Assembly (NCBI RefSeq): GCF_014649915.1 | Contig: NZ_BMTY01000025.1 | Location: forward strand, 52,150 to 110,525 | Length of the DNA: 58,376 nt | Source of the DNA: Streptomyces toxytricini | Lineage (GTDB): Bacteria > Actinomycetota > Actinomycetes > Streptomycetales > Streptomycetaceae | Reading direction: 5' to 3' | In this document: positions 49,634 to 57,876 of the stretch, piece by piece | How the letters are laid out: each line of letters opens with the position of its first letter | How positions within the stretch are numbered: the first letter of the stretch is position 1 | Notes under the pieces: model-generated | What the model was told of the DNA's origin: nothing | The model's database searches: none | What the model saw: only the letters and a program-made list of their open reading frames with translations | Translations under genes and position numbers: made by a program

Positions 49634-49813
49634 GTTCCGGGGGTCGTTCGCTGCCACGCCCGACGCCTACCCGGCGCCGCCCGCCGTAGTCGCGCCGCGC
49701 AAACGCGGGCGGTTTGGGCGCGGGCGCGGTGGACAGGCGCCCCTCGCGCCGCACAGCGGTGCGCGGAGCGGCACAGGGCCGCCCGGCGCCGCCGGCGCGC
49801 ACGGGAGGCAGCG

Positions 49814-50350
49814 ATGGCAGGAATCCGATGGGCGGCCCCGGCGGCCGCAGCCGCTGCGGTACTGGGACTTGCCGTGCCCGCGGCGGCCGCTCCGAGCCCG
49901 GGAAGCCCGGATGCGGCGTTCGTCCAGGCCGCCCACCAGGCCAACCTGGCCGAGATCGCGGCGGGGCAGGACGCCCAGCGCAACGGCGGCGACACCTGCG
50001 TCAAGGACGCCGGCGCCAAGCTGGTCCGCGACCACACCGAGCTGGACGCGGAGCTGACCGACCTCGCGCAGGAGGGACGCCTGCAGCTGCCGGACGCACC
50101 GACGGCCGAGCAGAAGGCGGCCTTGGACAAGGTCAAGGCCCAGGCCGGCACGTCCGGCTACGACAAGGCGTGGCTGACGGCACAGGAGAAGGCCCACACC
50201 GCCACCCTGGCGGCGATCGACAAGCAGATCGCCGACGGCAAGGACGCCGACACCGTCGACGCGGCCAAGGACGCCCGGCCGGTCGTCGCCGCCCACCTGG
50301 AGATGGTCCGCGGCGGCACCTGCCACGCCATGCCCTCGGACGACGCGTAG
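49814..50350 (+). CDS. Secreted DUF4142 protein (second copy)
   Basis: 178 residues, close in layout to the protein at 30181: signal peptide (GIRWAAPAAAAAAVLGLAVPAAAA), then FVQAAHQANLAEIAAGQDAQRNGG and LVRDHTELDAELTDLA. Two cysteines again flank the domain. GGAGG is five bases before the ATG. Paralogy within one 60-kb window suggests a Streptomyces expansion of this family; the function is unknown. Confidence 0.87.
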   Translation: MAGIRWAAPAAAAAAVLGLAVPAAAAPSPGSPDAAFVQAAHQANLAEIAAGQDAQRNGGDTCVKDAGAKLVRDHTELDAELTDLAQEGRLQLPDAPTAEQKAALDKVKAQAGTSGYDKAWLTAQEKAHTATLAAIDKQIADGKDADTVDAAKDARPVVAAHLEMVRGGTCHAMPSDDA

Positions 50351-50415
50351 CGGCACGGCGCAGGGGTACGCGCCGGAATTCTCGATGACCTCGTACCGAT
50401 GCACGTGGAGGAGCC

Positions 50416-51078
50416 TTGAGTGACTTCGACGACCGTGGCACCGCGGGCCGGAGCGGGCCGCAGGCCATGGCACACACGGTGAAGGAGAAGGCGGGAGAGG
50501 GAGCCGCCGTGGTGGGGGAGAAGACGTCGCGGATCGCCGGCACCGTCGGCGAACAGGCGGCAGGTGTTGCCGGGGAGGCAGGCGCGCGGGCCCGTGACCT
50601 CGCGGGCGAGCTGCGCACCCAGGTCCAGGACCAGGCCCGCACCCAGACCGGGCGCCTGGCGCAGAACGTCCGCTCCCTGGCGGACGACCTGGCCCGCATG
50701 GCCGAAGCGGACACGTCGGGCTCCCCGGCCGCGTCCGCGGTGCGCCGCGTTGCCGACGGAGGCCGCCGGATGGCGTCCCGCTTGGAGAGCCGCGGGCCGG
50801 ACGGGCTCCTCTCCGACCTGCAGGACTTCGCCCGGCGCCGGCCCGGGGCGTTTCTCGCGGGCGCCGCGCTGGCCGGTTTCGCGCTCGGCCGGATCGGCAA
50901 GGGGACCCAGGCCGCCGGATCCTCCGGAGGCGGTGGCGGTACCGGTCCGTCCGTGGCGGACCGAGCCGCGCCGGCCATCACCGAACGAGCCGCACCGCCC
51001 GCGGGCGGCGGACCGCCGGACGCCGGGCAGCGGCACGCCCCCGCCCCCGCCGTGCGCCACCCGGGCGAAGGGAGCTGA
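50416..51078 (+). CDS. Hypothetical protein, first gene of a holin-X/DUF3618 operon
   Basis: 220 residues. The middle is a long Ala/Glu/Arg-rich helical region (EKAGEGAAVVGEKTSRIAGTVGEQAAGVAGEAGARARDLAGEL), then LLSDLQDFARRRPGAFLAGAALAGFALGRIG, a likely membrane-associated segment, and a disordered Pro/Gly tail. The start is read as TTG at 50416 with GGAG five bases upstream. It ends three bases before the holin gene. The operon resembles others in Streptomyces linked to envelope stress, which is inference. Confidence 0.75.
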   Translation: MSDFDDRGTAGRSGPQAMAHTVKEKAGEGAAVVGEKTSRIAGTVGEQAAGVAGEAGARARDLAGELRTQVQDQARTQTGRLAQNVRSLADDLARMAEADTSGSPAASAVRRVADGGRRMASRLESRGPDGLLSDLQDFARRRPGAFLAGAALAGFALGRIGKGTQAAGSSGGGGGTGPSVADRAAPAITERAAPPAGGGPPDAGQRHAPAPAVRHPGEGS

Positions 51079-51081
51079 CCG

Positions 51082-51534
51082 ATGGCCATGTCATCCGCCG
51101 AGCGCGCGACGGCGCCGCGCCGGCCCGGACCCCGGCGGGGCGTGTCCCCGGCCGGACCGGAGCCGTCCCTCGGCACGCTCGTCGGCGAGGTCGGCGCCGA
51201 CCTCTCACTGCTGGTCAGGGACGAGATCGAACTGGCCAAGGCGGAGCTCAAGGAGGAGACGGCCAAGGCCGCCAAGGCCGGCAGCCTGCTGGGCGGCGCC
51301 GGCTACGCCGGGCACCTGGCCCTGCTGCTGGGCAGCCTCACCGTCGTCTTCGCACTCTCCTACCTGATGCCCGCGGCGTGCGCGGCGCTCACGGTCACCG
51401 TGCTGTGGGCCGTCGCCGGCGCCGTCATGTACGCGGCGGGCCGCCGGCGGATGCGCGAGGTCCACATGAAACCGGAACAGACGGTCGAGACCCTGAAGGA
51501 GGATGCGCGATGGGCGCGACACCTCAAGAGCTGA
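51082..51534 (+). CDS. Actinobacterial holin-X family membrane protein
   Basis: 150 residues with a disordered basic N-terminus, an amphipathic helix (LSLLVRDEIELAKAELKEETAKAA) and two closely spaced membrane helices (HLALLLGSLTVVFALSYLM; ACAALTVTVLWAVAGAVMYAAG), as in the PF07332 holin superfamily III. These are chromosomal proteins, not phage lysis genes, in most Streptomyces. It overlaps the DUF3618 gene by 25 bases. Confidence 0.85.
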   Translation: MAMSSAERATAPRRPGPRRGVSPAGPEPSLGTLVGEVGADLSLLVRDEIELAKAELKEETAKAAKAGSLLGGAGYAGHLALLLGSLTVVFALSYLMPAACAALTVTVLWAVAGAVMYAAGRRRMREVHMKPEQTVETLKEDARWARHLKS

Positions 51535-52199
51535 GGAACGACGTCGAATACCGGCGTGCCCACCTGGCCGACAGCGTGGACCGCCTGGCGGAGCGGATGG
51601 CGCCCCGCCGCGTGGCCCGCAGGAAGATGGGCGCCGCCCGGGGCCGGCTCTCAGGCCTCACGCACCGGGTCATGGGATCCGTGCAGGACGGTGCGCAGAG
51701 CATCGCCGACACCACAGGCCAGGCCGCCGGCGGCCTGGCGCAGACGGCGAAGGACGCGGCCGGAACGGTCGCCGACACCGCCGGGACGGTCGGCAGCGCG
51801 GTCCAGGAGGCGCCCGCGCGGCTGGAGCGCCGCACCCAGGGCAGCCCCCTCGGCGCCGGCCTCGTCGCGTTCGGCGCGGGCATGCTGGCCGCGGCCCTCA
51901 TACCGGCGACGGAGGCCGAGGAGCGACTCGGCCGGCAGGTCCGCGAACACTCCGACGAGCTGGTGGAGCCGGTCGGGCAGGCCGCGGCGCAAGCCGCCCG
52001 CGAGGTCAAGGAGGGCATGCAGGAGCCGGCGGCCGAGGCGGTGGAGGCCGTCAAGGGCGCCGCGCAGGACGCAGCCGGGACCGCGAGGGACGAGGCGCTG
52101 GCCGCGGGGCAGGAGACTGCCGAGGGCCTGCGCGACGTCGGCCGCGGCACCGCCGAGGAGCTCCGCAACCGGAACCCCGGGACCGGAGCCGCCGGCTGA
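51510..52199 (+). CDS. DUF3618-containing membrane protein
   Basis: 229 residues. The N-terminal LRNDVEYRRAHLADSVDRLAERMAP segment matches DUF3618, followed by Ala/Thr-rich helices (DGAQSIADTTGQAAGGLAQTAKDAAGTVADTAG), a single hydrophobic helix (LVAFGAGMLAAALIPA) and an LEA-like C-terminal repeat region. AAGGAGG precedes the ATG, which lies inside the end of the holin gene, so the two are coupled. The LEA-like repeats suggest a role in desiccation or envelope stress, by analogy only. Confidence 0.82.
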   Translation: MGATPQELRNDVEYRRAHLADSVDRLAERMAPRRVARRKMGAARGRLSGLTHRVMGSVQDGAQSIADTTGQAAGGLAQTAKDAAGTVADTAGTVGSAVQEAPARLERRTQGSPLGAGLVAFGAGMLAAALIPATEAEERLGRQVREHSDELVEPVGQAAAQAAREVKEGMQEPAAEAVEAVKGAAQDAAGTARDEALAAGQETAEGLRDVGRGTAEELRNRNPGTGAAG

Positions 52200-52225
52200 C
52201 CCGCCGCGCCGCCGGCAACCCCGCC

Positions 52226-52260
52226 GCCGTGCCCCGGGGCCGATGCGCCCGGGGCACGGC
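52226..52260. terminator. 13-bp hairpin after the DUF3618 gene
   Basis: GCCGTGCCCCGGG (52226-52238) pairs perfectly with 52248-52260 across a 9-base loop. It lies between converging genes and can serve both. Confidence 0.75.
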
Positions 52261-52269
52261 CGCGGGGCT

Positions 52270-52725
52270 TCAGTCCGCCGGGGGGCCCGCCGTGTGGTCG
52301 GGGTGGCCCGGGGTGCGGCGGGCGCGCTTGAGCTGCGCCTCGTAGAGGTGGTCGCGACCGCCGGCGAGTTCGCCGACGGCCTGCTCCGCGAGCGCCGCGA
52401 ACGGCCGGTAGTAGGTGTGGTTGTAGGCCTCGACGATCTGGAAGGTCCAGTGGCCGGGGATGACGTTGCGGCCGAGGATGTCCCGCTCGATCGCCGCCGC
52501 CACGCCGTGGTGCCCGGCCTCCCGAAAGAGGCGCACCGCGTCGTCGAGTTCGAAGTCCGCGGTGCCGGTCAGCTGGTGGAAGGAGTACAGGTGGCCGCGC
52601 GCGCGTTCCGTGGTCTCCAGCGCCTTCGACAGGGCGCCGAGGGCGAGGACGGTGGCGTGCGGCACGCCGTGCGGCCGGAGGGGGTCCGTGCGGGGCGGCT
52701 GGTCGTGCTCCTCTGGTGCGCTCAC
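52270..52725 (-). CDS. Conserved hypothetical protein, 151 residues
   Basis: A soluble helical protein (HATVLALGALSKALETTERARGHLYSFHQLTG; DAVRLFREAGHHGVAAAIERDILGRNVIPGHWTFQIVEAYNHTYYRPF) with several His and Tyr residues that could bind a metal or cofactor. The GTG at 52725 immediately follows a GGAGG, leaving little spacing, so the true start may be downstream. I recognise no named family. Confidence 0.65.
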   Translation of the reverse strand: MSAPEEHDQPPRTDPLRPHGVPHATVLALGALSKALETTERARGHLYSFHQLTGTADFELDDAVRLFREAGHHGVAAAIERDILGRNVIPGHWTFQIVEAYNHTYYRPFAALAEQAVGELAGGRDHLYEAQLKRARRTPGHPDHTAGPPAD

Positions 52726-52815
52726 CCTCCCTGCATAGCCGCTGCGGGGCCGCGCGCCGAGCGGGCGCGCGGGGCTGCCATCCGGACGGCGGGAGGGCCG
52801 TCCCCGGTTGCGCCG

Positions 52816-53310
52816 TCAGCGGCCCACGAGGCCGAGCTGGTGGTTCATCTCCTGCAGGAAGCGCACCACGACGTGCAGCTCGCCGGGGTCGAAGGGCGCG
52901 CAGGCGGCCTGCGTGCCGCGGGCCAGCGGCCCGAAGAACGCGCGCGCCGCCTCCCGGCCCGACGGGGCGTAGTGGATGTGCACCACGCGGCGGTCGTCCG
53001 CGGCCCGGACCCGCCGGACGTGGCCGGCCTTCTCCAGCCGGTCCAGGCAGGCGGTGACGGCCCCCGAGGTGAGGTTCATCCGGCTGCGCAGGCGCCCCGG
53101 GGTCATCGGGCCGCCCTCCTCGTCGTGCTCGGCGTCGAGGACGGCGATCAGCGCCTGGACGTCCGTCAGGTGCAGCCCGTGCGCCTGGGCGAACTCCTGG
53201 ACGATCCGGTTGAACTCCGCGTTCATGCGGCGCAGCAGCACGGCGAAGGACTGCAACCCGATCGGGTCGTCCGGCGGAAGTGGGGGCAGGGGGGCGTCGG
53301 CGCTGGGCAT
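52816..53310 (-). CDS. MarR-family transcriptional regulator
   Basis: 164 residues with the MarR winged helix: LTDVQALIAVLDAEHDEEGG, MTPGRLRSRMNLTSGAVTACLDRLEKAGHVRRVRAADDRRVVHIHYAPSGRE. A C-terminal helix (LHVVVRFLQEMNHQLGLV) should dimerise. It is divergent from the MMPL transporter and the intergenic region holds a TCAATC/GATTGA operator, so it most likely represses that transporter and itself until a ligand binds. Confidence 0.9.
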   Translation of the reverse strand: MPSADAPLPPLPPDDPIGLQSFAVLLRRMNAEFNRIVQEFAQAHGLHLTDVQALIAVLDAEHDEEGGPMTPGRLRSRMNLTSGAVTACLDRLEKAGHVRRVRAADDRRVVHIHYAPSGREAARAFFGPLARGTQAACAPFDPGELHVVVRFLQEMNHQLGLVGR

Positions 53311-53328
53311 GACACCAGCATATGATCT

Positions 53329-53357
53329 CTCAATCGTTGACATACTTTTTGATTGAG
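53329..53357. promoter_or_regulatory. CTCAATC-N15-GATTGAG operator between marR and mmpL
   Basis: 7-bp inverted arms at 53329-53335 and 53351-53357 flank TTGACA (53337-53342), a -35 element for the transporter direction. It is the probable MarR binding site. Confidence 0.6.
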
Positions 53358-53380
53358 TGATTGAAGGGCGGTTCGTTCAC

Positions 53381-55456
53381 GTGAGCAGTAATCCGCGCCG
53401 GGCCCTGTGGCTGGTCCCGCTGGCCCTGCTGGTGGTCTGGCTGGGCATCGGCGGCGCGCTCGGCCCCTACGCCGGGAAGCTCGGCGAAGTCGCCACCAAC
53501 GACCAGGCGGCCTTCCTGCCCCGCAGCGCCGAATCCACCGCCGTCCTCGAAGCCCGGCGGCCGTTCGAACGCTCGGAATCCGTCCCCGCCATCGTCGTCT
53601 GGGAGGCCCCGGACGGCACCCGCATCAGCGCGGACCAGACGGCCGCCGCGTCCCGCGCCGTCGCCGCACTCGCGGGCCGGCCCGGCATCGCCGAGGCGCC
53701 TTCGCCCGCCCGGCCCTCCGAGGACGGCAGGGCGCTCCAGGCCGTCGTGCCCCTCGAGCCCGACCTGGGAGACGAGCTCCCCGCCGTCCTCGACTCGGTC
53801 CGCTCGGCGGCCTCGACCGTACCCGGCGCCACCGTGCACATCGGCGGCCCCGCGGCCACGCAGGCCGACCTCTCCGACGCCTTCGCCGGCATCGACGGAC
53901 TGCTGCTCGGCGTCGCACTGGGCGCCGTCCTGCTCATCCTGCTGCTGGTGTACCGGAGCGTCCTCCTGCCGCTGGTGATCATCGTCGCGGCCGTGTTCGC
54001 CCTCTCCCTCGCCTGCGCGATCGTCTACGCCCTCGCCGACCGCGGCACCGTACGCGTCGACGGCCAGGTGCAGGGCATCCTCTCCATCCTGGTCATCGGC
54101 GCGGCCACCGACTACGCCCTCCTCCTCGCGGCCCGCTTCCGGGAGGAGCTCGCCGCCCACGGCGACCGCATGCGCGCGGCGACGGCCGCCGTCCGGCGCT
54201 CGGCCGGCGCCATCACCGCCAGCGCCGCCACCGTGGCGCTCGGCCTGCTCGCCCTGCTCGCGAGCGACCTCACGAACAACCGGGCGCTCGGGCCCGTCGG
54301 CGCGATCGGCATCCTCTGCGCCGTCCTGACGACCCTCACCTTCCTGCCCGCCGTCCTCGCCCTGCTGGGCCGGACCGCGTACTGGCCGGCGAAGCCCAGG
54401 GCCGCCGGCGAGGACGGGCGCGGCGTGTGGCACCGCATCGCCGCGCTGATCGACCGCGCGCCGCGGAAGGTGTGGGCGTCGACCACGGTGCTGCTGCTCG
54501 CCATGGCCGCCTTCGCCCCGACGCTGTCCTCCAAGGGCGTACCGCTCGACGAGATCTTCGTCGGCGAGGCGCCCTCCGTGAGCGCCCAGCAGGCCCTCGG
54601 CCGGCACTTCCCCGGCGGATCCGGCCAGCCTGCCGTGATCATCGCCGACGCCGGGCGGGCGGAGCAGGTGCAGGCGGCCGCCCGCGCGACCGACGGCGTC
54701 GCCTCGGCGGCCGCAGTCACGGCCACCGGCCGTCCGGGCGAGGGCGAACCGGTCGTGCACGACGGCCGCGTCCGCATCGACGCCACGCTGGAAGCGGCCG
54801 CCGACAGCGACGCCGCCAAGGCCACCGTCGAGCGGCTTCGCGCGCAGGTCCACGCCGTCCCCGGTGCCGGCGCGATCGTCGGCGGGTACACCGCCCAGCA
54901 GTACGACACCCAGCAGACCGCGGCCCGCGACCGCAACGTCATCGTCCCCATCGTGCTCGGCATCATCCTGCTGATCCTGGTGGTTCTGCTGCGGGCCCTG
55001 GTGGTGCCGGTGCTGCTGGTGGCGACGGTCGCCCTCAACTTCCTCGCCACCCTCGGCGTGTCCGCGCTCGTGTTCGACCTGCTGGGCTTCAGCGGCACCG
55101 ACGCGTCCGTTCCGCTGTACGGGTTCGTCTTCCTGGTGGCGCTCGGCGTCGACTACAACATCTTCCTGATGTCGCGCGTCCGCGAGGAGACCCTCGCGCA
55201 CGGGGTGCGCCAGGGCGTCCTGCGCGGGCTGACCACGACCGGCGGGGTCATCACCTCCGCCGGGGTGGTCCTGGCGGCCACCTTTGCCGCGCTGATGGTC
55301 ATCCCGCTGGCCTTCCTCGTCCAGATCGCCTTCATCGTCGCCTTCGGCGTCCTCCTCGACACCCTGGTCGTCCGGTCCCTGCTGGTCCCGGCCCTCGTCG
55401 TGGACCTCGGCCCGCGCAGCTGGTGGCCCGGCCGCCTCGCACGCGCCGAGCAGTGA
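53381..55456 (+). CDS. MMPL-family transporter
   Basis: 691 residues with the RND/MMPL plan: a first helix (WLVPLALLVVWLGIGGAL), a large extracytoplasmic domain, five helices including LLLGVALGAVLLILLLVYRS and GAITASAATVALGLLALLASD, then the same order again in the second half (VPIVLGIILLILVVLL; FVFLVALGVDYNIFLMSR; GGVITSAGVVLAATFAALM). GxxxDY-type proton-relay motifs (GAATDYALLL, GVDYNIFL) are present. It probably exports a lipid or drug. GTG 53381 is chosen over GTG 53357, following GAAGGGCGG. The divergent MarR gene is its likely regulator. Confidence 0.92.
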   Translation: MSSNPRRALWLVPLALLVVWLGIGGALGPYAGKLGEVATNDQAAFLPRSAESTAVLEARRPFERSESVPAIVVWEAPDGTRISADQTAAASRAVAALAGRPGIAEAPSPARPSEDGRALQAVVPLEPDLGDELPAVLDSVRSAASTVPGATVHIGGPAATQADLSDAFAGIDGLLLGVALGAVLLILLLVYRSVLLPLVIIVAAVFALSLACAIVYALADRGTVRVDGQVQGILSILVIGAATDYALLLAARFREELAAHGDRMRAATAAVRRSAGAITASAATVALGLLALLASDLTNNRALGPVGAIGILCAVLTTLTFLPAVLALLGRTAYWPAKPRAAGEDGRGVWHRIAALIDRAPRKVWASTTVLLLAMAAFAPTLSSKGVPLDEIFVGEAPSVSAQQALGRHFPGGSGQPAVIIADAGRAEQVQAAARATDGVASAAAVTATGRPGEGEPVVHDGRVRIDATLEAAADSDAAKATVERLRAQVHAVPGAGAIVGGYTAQQYDTQQTAARDRNVIVPIVLGIILLILVVLLRALVVPVLLVATVALNFLATLGVSALVFDLLGFSGTDASVPLYGFVFLVALGVDYNIFLMSRVREETLAHGVRQGVLRGLTTTGGVITSAGVVLAATFAALMVIPLAFLVQIAFIVAFGVLLDTLVVRSLLVPALVVDLGPRSWWPGRLARAEQ

Positions 55457-55581
55457 GGCCTGGCGGGGGTTCGCCGTGCGGTACCGGCCGGCGACGCCGC
55501 CCGGTCGCAGCGGGCAACCCGCGGGGCGACGATGGGAGTGCGGCCGCACCCCCGGAAAAGGCCCCTCGCCAAGGAGGCTCC

Positions 55582-55908
55582 ATGAACCGGCGCACCCGCC
55601 CCCGCATCCTCGTACCGCTTGCGGCCGCCGCACTCGGCGCCCTGCTCGGCGCCGGGTCGGCAGCCGCGGCCCCGGCAGCCCCGCCGGCCGCCACGTGCTC
55701 GATCTCCGGCGTCCTCGAGAACGGCCGCGTCCACCTCTCCGGCGGGGGCTTCACGCCCGGGCCGGCGTACGTCTTCGGCTCGGCCGGCTTCGGCGGGACG
55801 GTGGAGATCGCCCAGAACGGCGGCTTCCAGGTCATGAACGTGCCGAACGCCGAGTACACCGTCCGCCAGGGCGGCGAAGTGACCCAGTGCAGCGGCTTCA
55901 AGGGCTGA
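55582..55908 (+). CDS. Small secreted protein
   Basis: 108 residues with a signal peptide (basic MNRRTRPR, then LVPLAAAALGALLGAG, cleavage near AAA-AP) and a small beta-rich mature domain (SGVLENGRVHLSGGGFTPGPAYVFG) containing two cysteines that could form a disulfide. GGAGG precedes the ATG by four bases. I do not recognise the family. A small inverted repeat at 55917-55935 follows the gene. Confidence 0.75.
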   Translation: MNRRTRPRILVPLAAAALGALLGAGSAAAAPAAPPAATCSISGVLENGRVHLSGGGFTPGPAYVFGSAGFGGTVEIAQNGGFQVMNVPNAEYTVRQGGEVTQCSGFKG

Positions 55909-55916
55909 CCGGCCGC

Positions 55917-55935
55917 GGCCCGGCACCGCCGGGCC
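55917..55935. terminator. Short hairpin between convergent small genes
   Basis: GGCCCGG pairs with CCGGGCC around five bases, between stop codons at 55908 and 55938. A 7-bp stem is weak but well placed. Confidence 0.4.
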
Positions 55936-55937
55936 CG

Positions 55938-56162
55938 TCAGGCCCAGGTGTCCGGGCCGCCTCCCGTCCAGACGATCATCGGGCTGTCCTGCTCGACCAG
56001 GGACTCCGGATCGTGCAAACCCGCCCGGCGGGCGAACTCCACGACGTCGCGGAGGCCGTACGCCGTGCCGAGCGGGGCATCGGTGCCGTGGGTGTGCGCC
56101 GTGACCGGCCGGCCGCCCTTGGCGGTCACGGGGTGGACGGTGATGTGCGGAGTGTCCGGCAT
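55938..56162 (-). CDS. Small hypothetical protein, 74 residues
   Basis: A soluble alpha/beta protein (HITVHPVTAKGGRPVTAHTHG, then LRDVVEFARRAGLHDPESLVEQDSPMIVWTGGGPDTW). The Trp-containing end resembles other short Streptomyces proteins, including that at 30841. ATG 56162 is chosen without a strong ribosome site. No function can be assigned. Confidence 0.6.
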   Translation of the reverse strand: MPDTPHITVHPVTAKGGRPVTAHTHGTDAPLGTAYGLRDVVEFARRAGLHDPESLVEQDSPMIVWTGGGPDTWA

Positions 56163-56262
56163 GCCCCCAGGCTCACCGCACCCGGGCACCTCCGCATCCC
56201 GGCGGACCCGTCCCGGCCTCCGTTCGGCACGACCGGCGGCACCAGCCCGGGGTCCCGGCCGG

Positions 56263-57468
56263 TCAAAAGGCGTAGCGAACCCGCAGCCAGGGCGCGCGCG
56301 CCGCGATCAGCCCCCGCAGCGACTCCACGGCCGAGGCCTTCTCCGCGTTGCGGTAGCGGACGTTCCAGGCGCCGTTCTCCGACTTCTTCGCCTGCTGGAG
56401 GTCCGGGCGCCACAGCAGCTCCTCGGCCCGCGGGTGCCAGCCGAGGTTGACCTCGTGCAGTTCGCGGTTGTGCGTCAGCATGATCACCTCGGCCGCCGCC
56501 TGCTCCTTCACCCGGCGCGGCAGGACGTCGTCCATGGCGTCCAGCAGCCCGCCCCAGGCCTCCTCCCAGCCCGGCCGGACCACCACCGGCGACAGGTTGA
56601 AGTGCACCTCGTAGCCGGCGTCGAGGAAGTCCGCGGCCGCGGCGAGGCGCTCGGTGACCGGGCTGGTCCGCACGTCGAGGAGGCGGGAGTCGTCGGCGGG
56701 CATCACGGAGAAGCGGATCCGGGTCCGGCCCTGCGGGTCGAGCCGCAGCAGGTCCGGGTTGACGAACTTGGTGGCGAAGGACGCCTTGGCGGTGGGCCAG
56801 CGGCGGAAGGCGCGGACCAGGTCAGCCGTGTTGTCGCTGATCAGGTCGTCGACCGAGCAGTCGCCGTTCTCCCCGACGTCGTACACCCACGCCCGGTCGT
56901 CGCACTGGTTGGGCTCCGGCTTCGGCCCGGCCGCCGCGACGTGCCGGCCGATGGCGTCCAGCACCCGTTCGGCGTTGGTGAAGACGGTGATCGGGTTGGC
57001 GAAGCCCTTGCGGCGCGGAACGTAGCAGTAGGCGCAGGCCATCGCGCAGCCGTTGGACAGGCCCGGGGCGATCCAGTCGGCCGACCTGCCGTTGGGCCGG
57101 ATCCCGAAGGACTTCCGCTCGCCGAGGACGAGGGTCTGCCGCTTCACCTGCACCCACCGCTCGACGCTGCCCTCGTTGCCGTGCAGGTGCGGGATGCGCC
57201 AGTGGGACTCCGCCTCCACGAGACGGGCCCCCGGGAACCGCGCGATGATCTGCCGGCCCCGCGGAGAGGCGGCCGCCGCCGGCTCGGCGTGGATCTCGGT
57301 GACCCGCAGCATCCTGCGCGCCTGCGGGCCGTCCCGGAACGGCCGGTCGGCACCCGCACCGACCTCCTCGCCGGCGGGCCCGGCCGCCGCCACGAGCTCG
57401 TCGATCCCGAACAGGGCGTCCGCTTCGACGCCCTGCCGCCCTCGCCCGGATTGCCGTCGTCCGTCCAT
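56263..57468 (-). CDS. Spore-photoproduct-lyase-like radical SAM protein
   Basis: 401 residues. The radical SAM cysteines lie in NGCAMACAYCYVPR (C141, C145, C148), preceded by GRSADWIAPGLS, as in the actinobacterial SPL family. In endospore formers SPL repairs the thymine dimer called spore photoproduct; the actinobacterial members are related in sequence, and their substrate is not settled. A TACACT -10-like hexamer eight bases upstream of ATG 57468 raises the possibility of a leaderless start; ATG 57312 (M53) is an alternative start nearer the conserved region. Confidence 0.85.
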   Translation of the reverse strand: MDGRRQSGRGRQGVEADALFGIDELVAAAGPAGEEVGAGADRPFRDGPQARRMLRVTEIHAEPAAAASPRGRQIIARFPGARLVEAESHWRIPHLHGNEGSVERWVQVKRQTLVLGERKSFGIRPNGRSADWIAPGLSNGCAMACAYCYVPRRKGFANPITVFTNAERVLDAIGRHVAAAGPKPEPNQCDDRAWVYDVGENGDCSVDDLISDNTADLVRAFRRWPTAKASFATKFVNPDLLRLDPQGRTRIRFSVMPADDSRLLDVRTSPVTERLAAAADFLDAGYEVHFNLSPVVVRPGWEEAWGGLLDAMDDVLPRRVKEQAAAEVIMLTHNRELHEVNLGWHPRAEELLWRPDLQQAKKSENGAWNVRYRNAEKASAVESLRGLIAARAPWLRVRYAF

Positions 57469-57530
57469 TTCACCCCAGTGTACGGAGCGGCCCCGGCTTC
57501 CCGGGGCCGCCCGCTGCCCGGCCGGGGCCG

Positions 57531-57866
57531 TCAGCGCAGGTACGCCGTACAGGCCGACACTCCCGCGAGCGCGGCCACGGCGGCCGCCGCGACCGTGACC
57601 GTGCGGCGGCGCAGTACCGCGTACCGGTGGCCGTACTCGCCGCGCAGCTCCTGGGCGCGGTCGGCCACCGCGCGCAGTATCTGCCGGCGCAGCGCCAGGT
57701 GGTGGTCGGCGAACCGGCGCGCGATCTCCTCCTGCTCCCCGCTGCCGAGCCAGGTCAGGGCGCCGGCGAAGGCGTCGCCGGCCCGAGCGGCCTCCTGGCG
57801 TGCGGCCTGGCTCAGGAGGTAGCCCTCCAGCCGTGCGAGACCGGCCGCTGCGTCCTCCCGGTCCAT
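57531..57866 (-). CDS. Small membrane protein downstream of ctaD
   Basis: 111 residues. The first 85 are charged and helical (EDAAAGLARLEGYLLSQAARQEAARAGDAFAGALTW); a single hydrophobic helix at the C-terminus (VTVAAAAVAALAGVSACTAYL) should anchor it. GAGGGGG precedes the ATG, which lies 10 bases after the ctaD stop, so it is almost certainly co-transcribed with the oxidase gene. It could be an accessory or assembly protein, by position only. Confidence 0.7.
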   Translation of the reverse strand: MDREDAAAGLARLEGYLLSQAARQEAARAGDAFAGALTWLGSGEQEEIARRFADHHLALRRQILRAVADRAQELRGEYGHRYAVLRRRTVTVAAAAVAALAGVSACTAYLR

Positions 57867-57876
57867 GGCGCCCCCC

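Noticed and set aside
51082..51534. Phage lysis holin or prophage remnant
   Set aside because: It matches the chromosomal actinobacterial holin-X family inside a conserved housekeeping-like operon; no phage structural, lysin or integrase gene is nearby.
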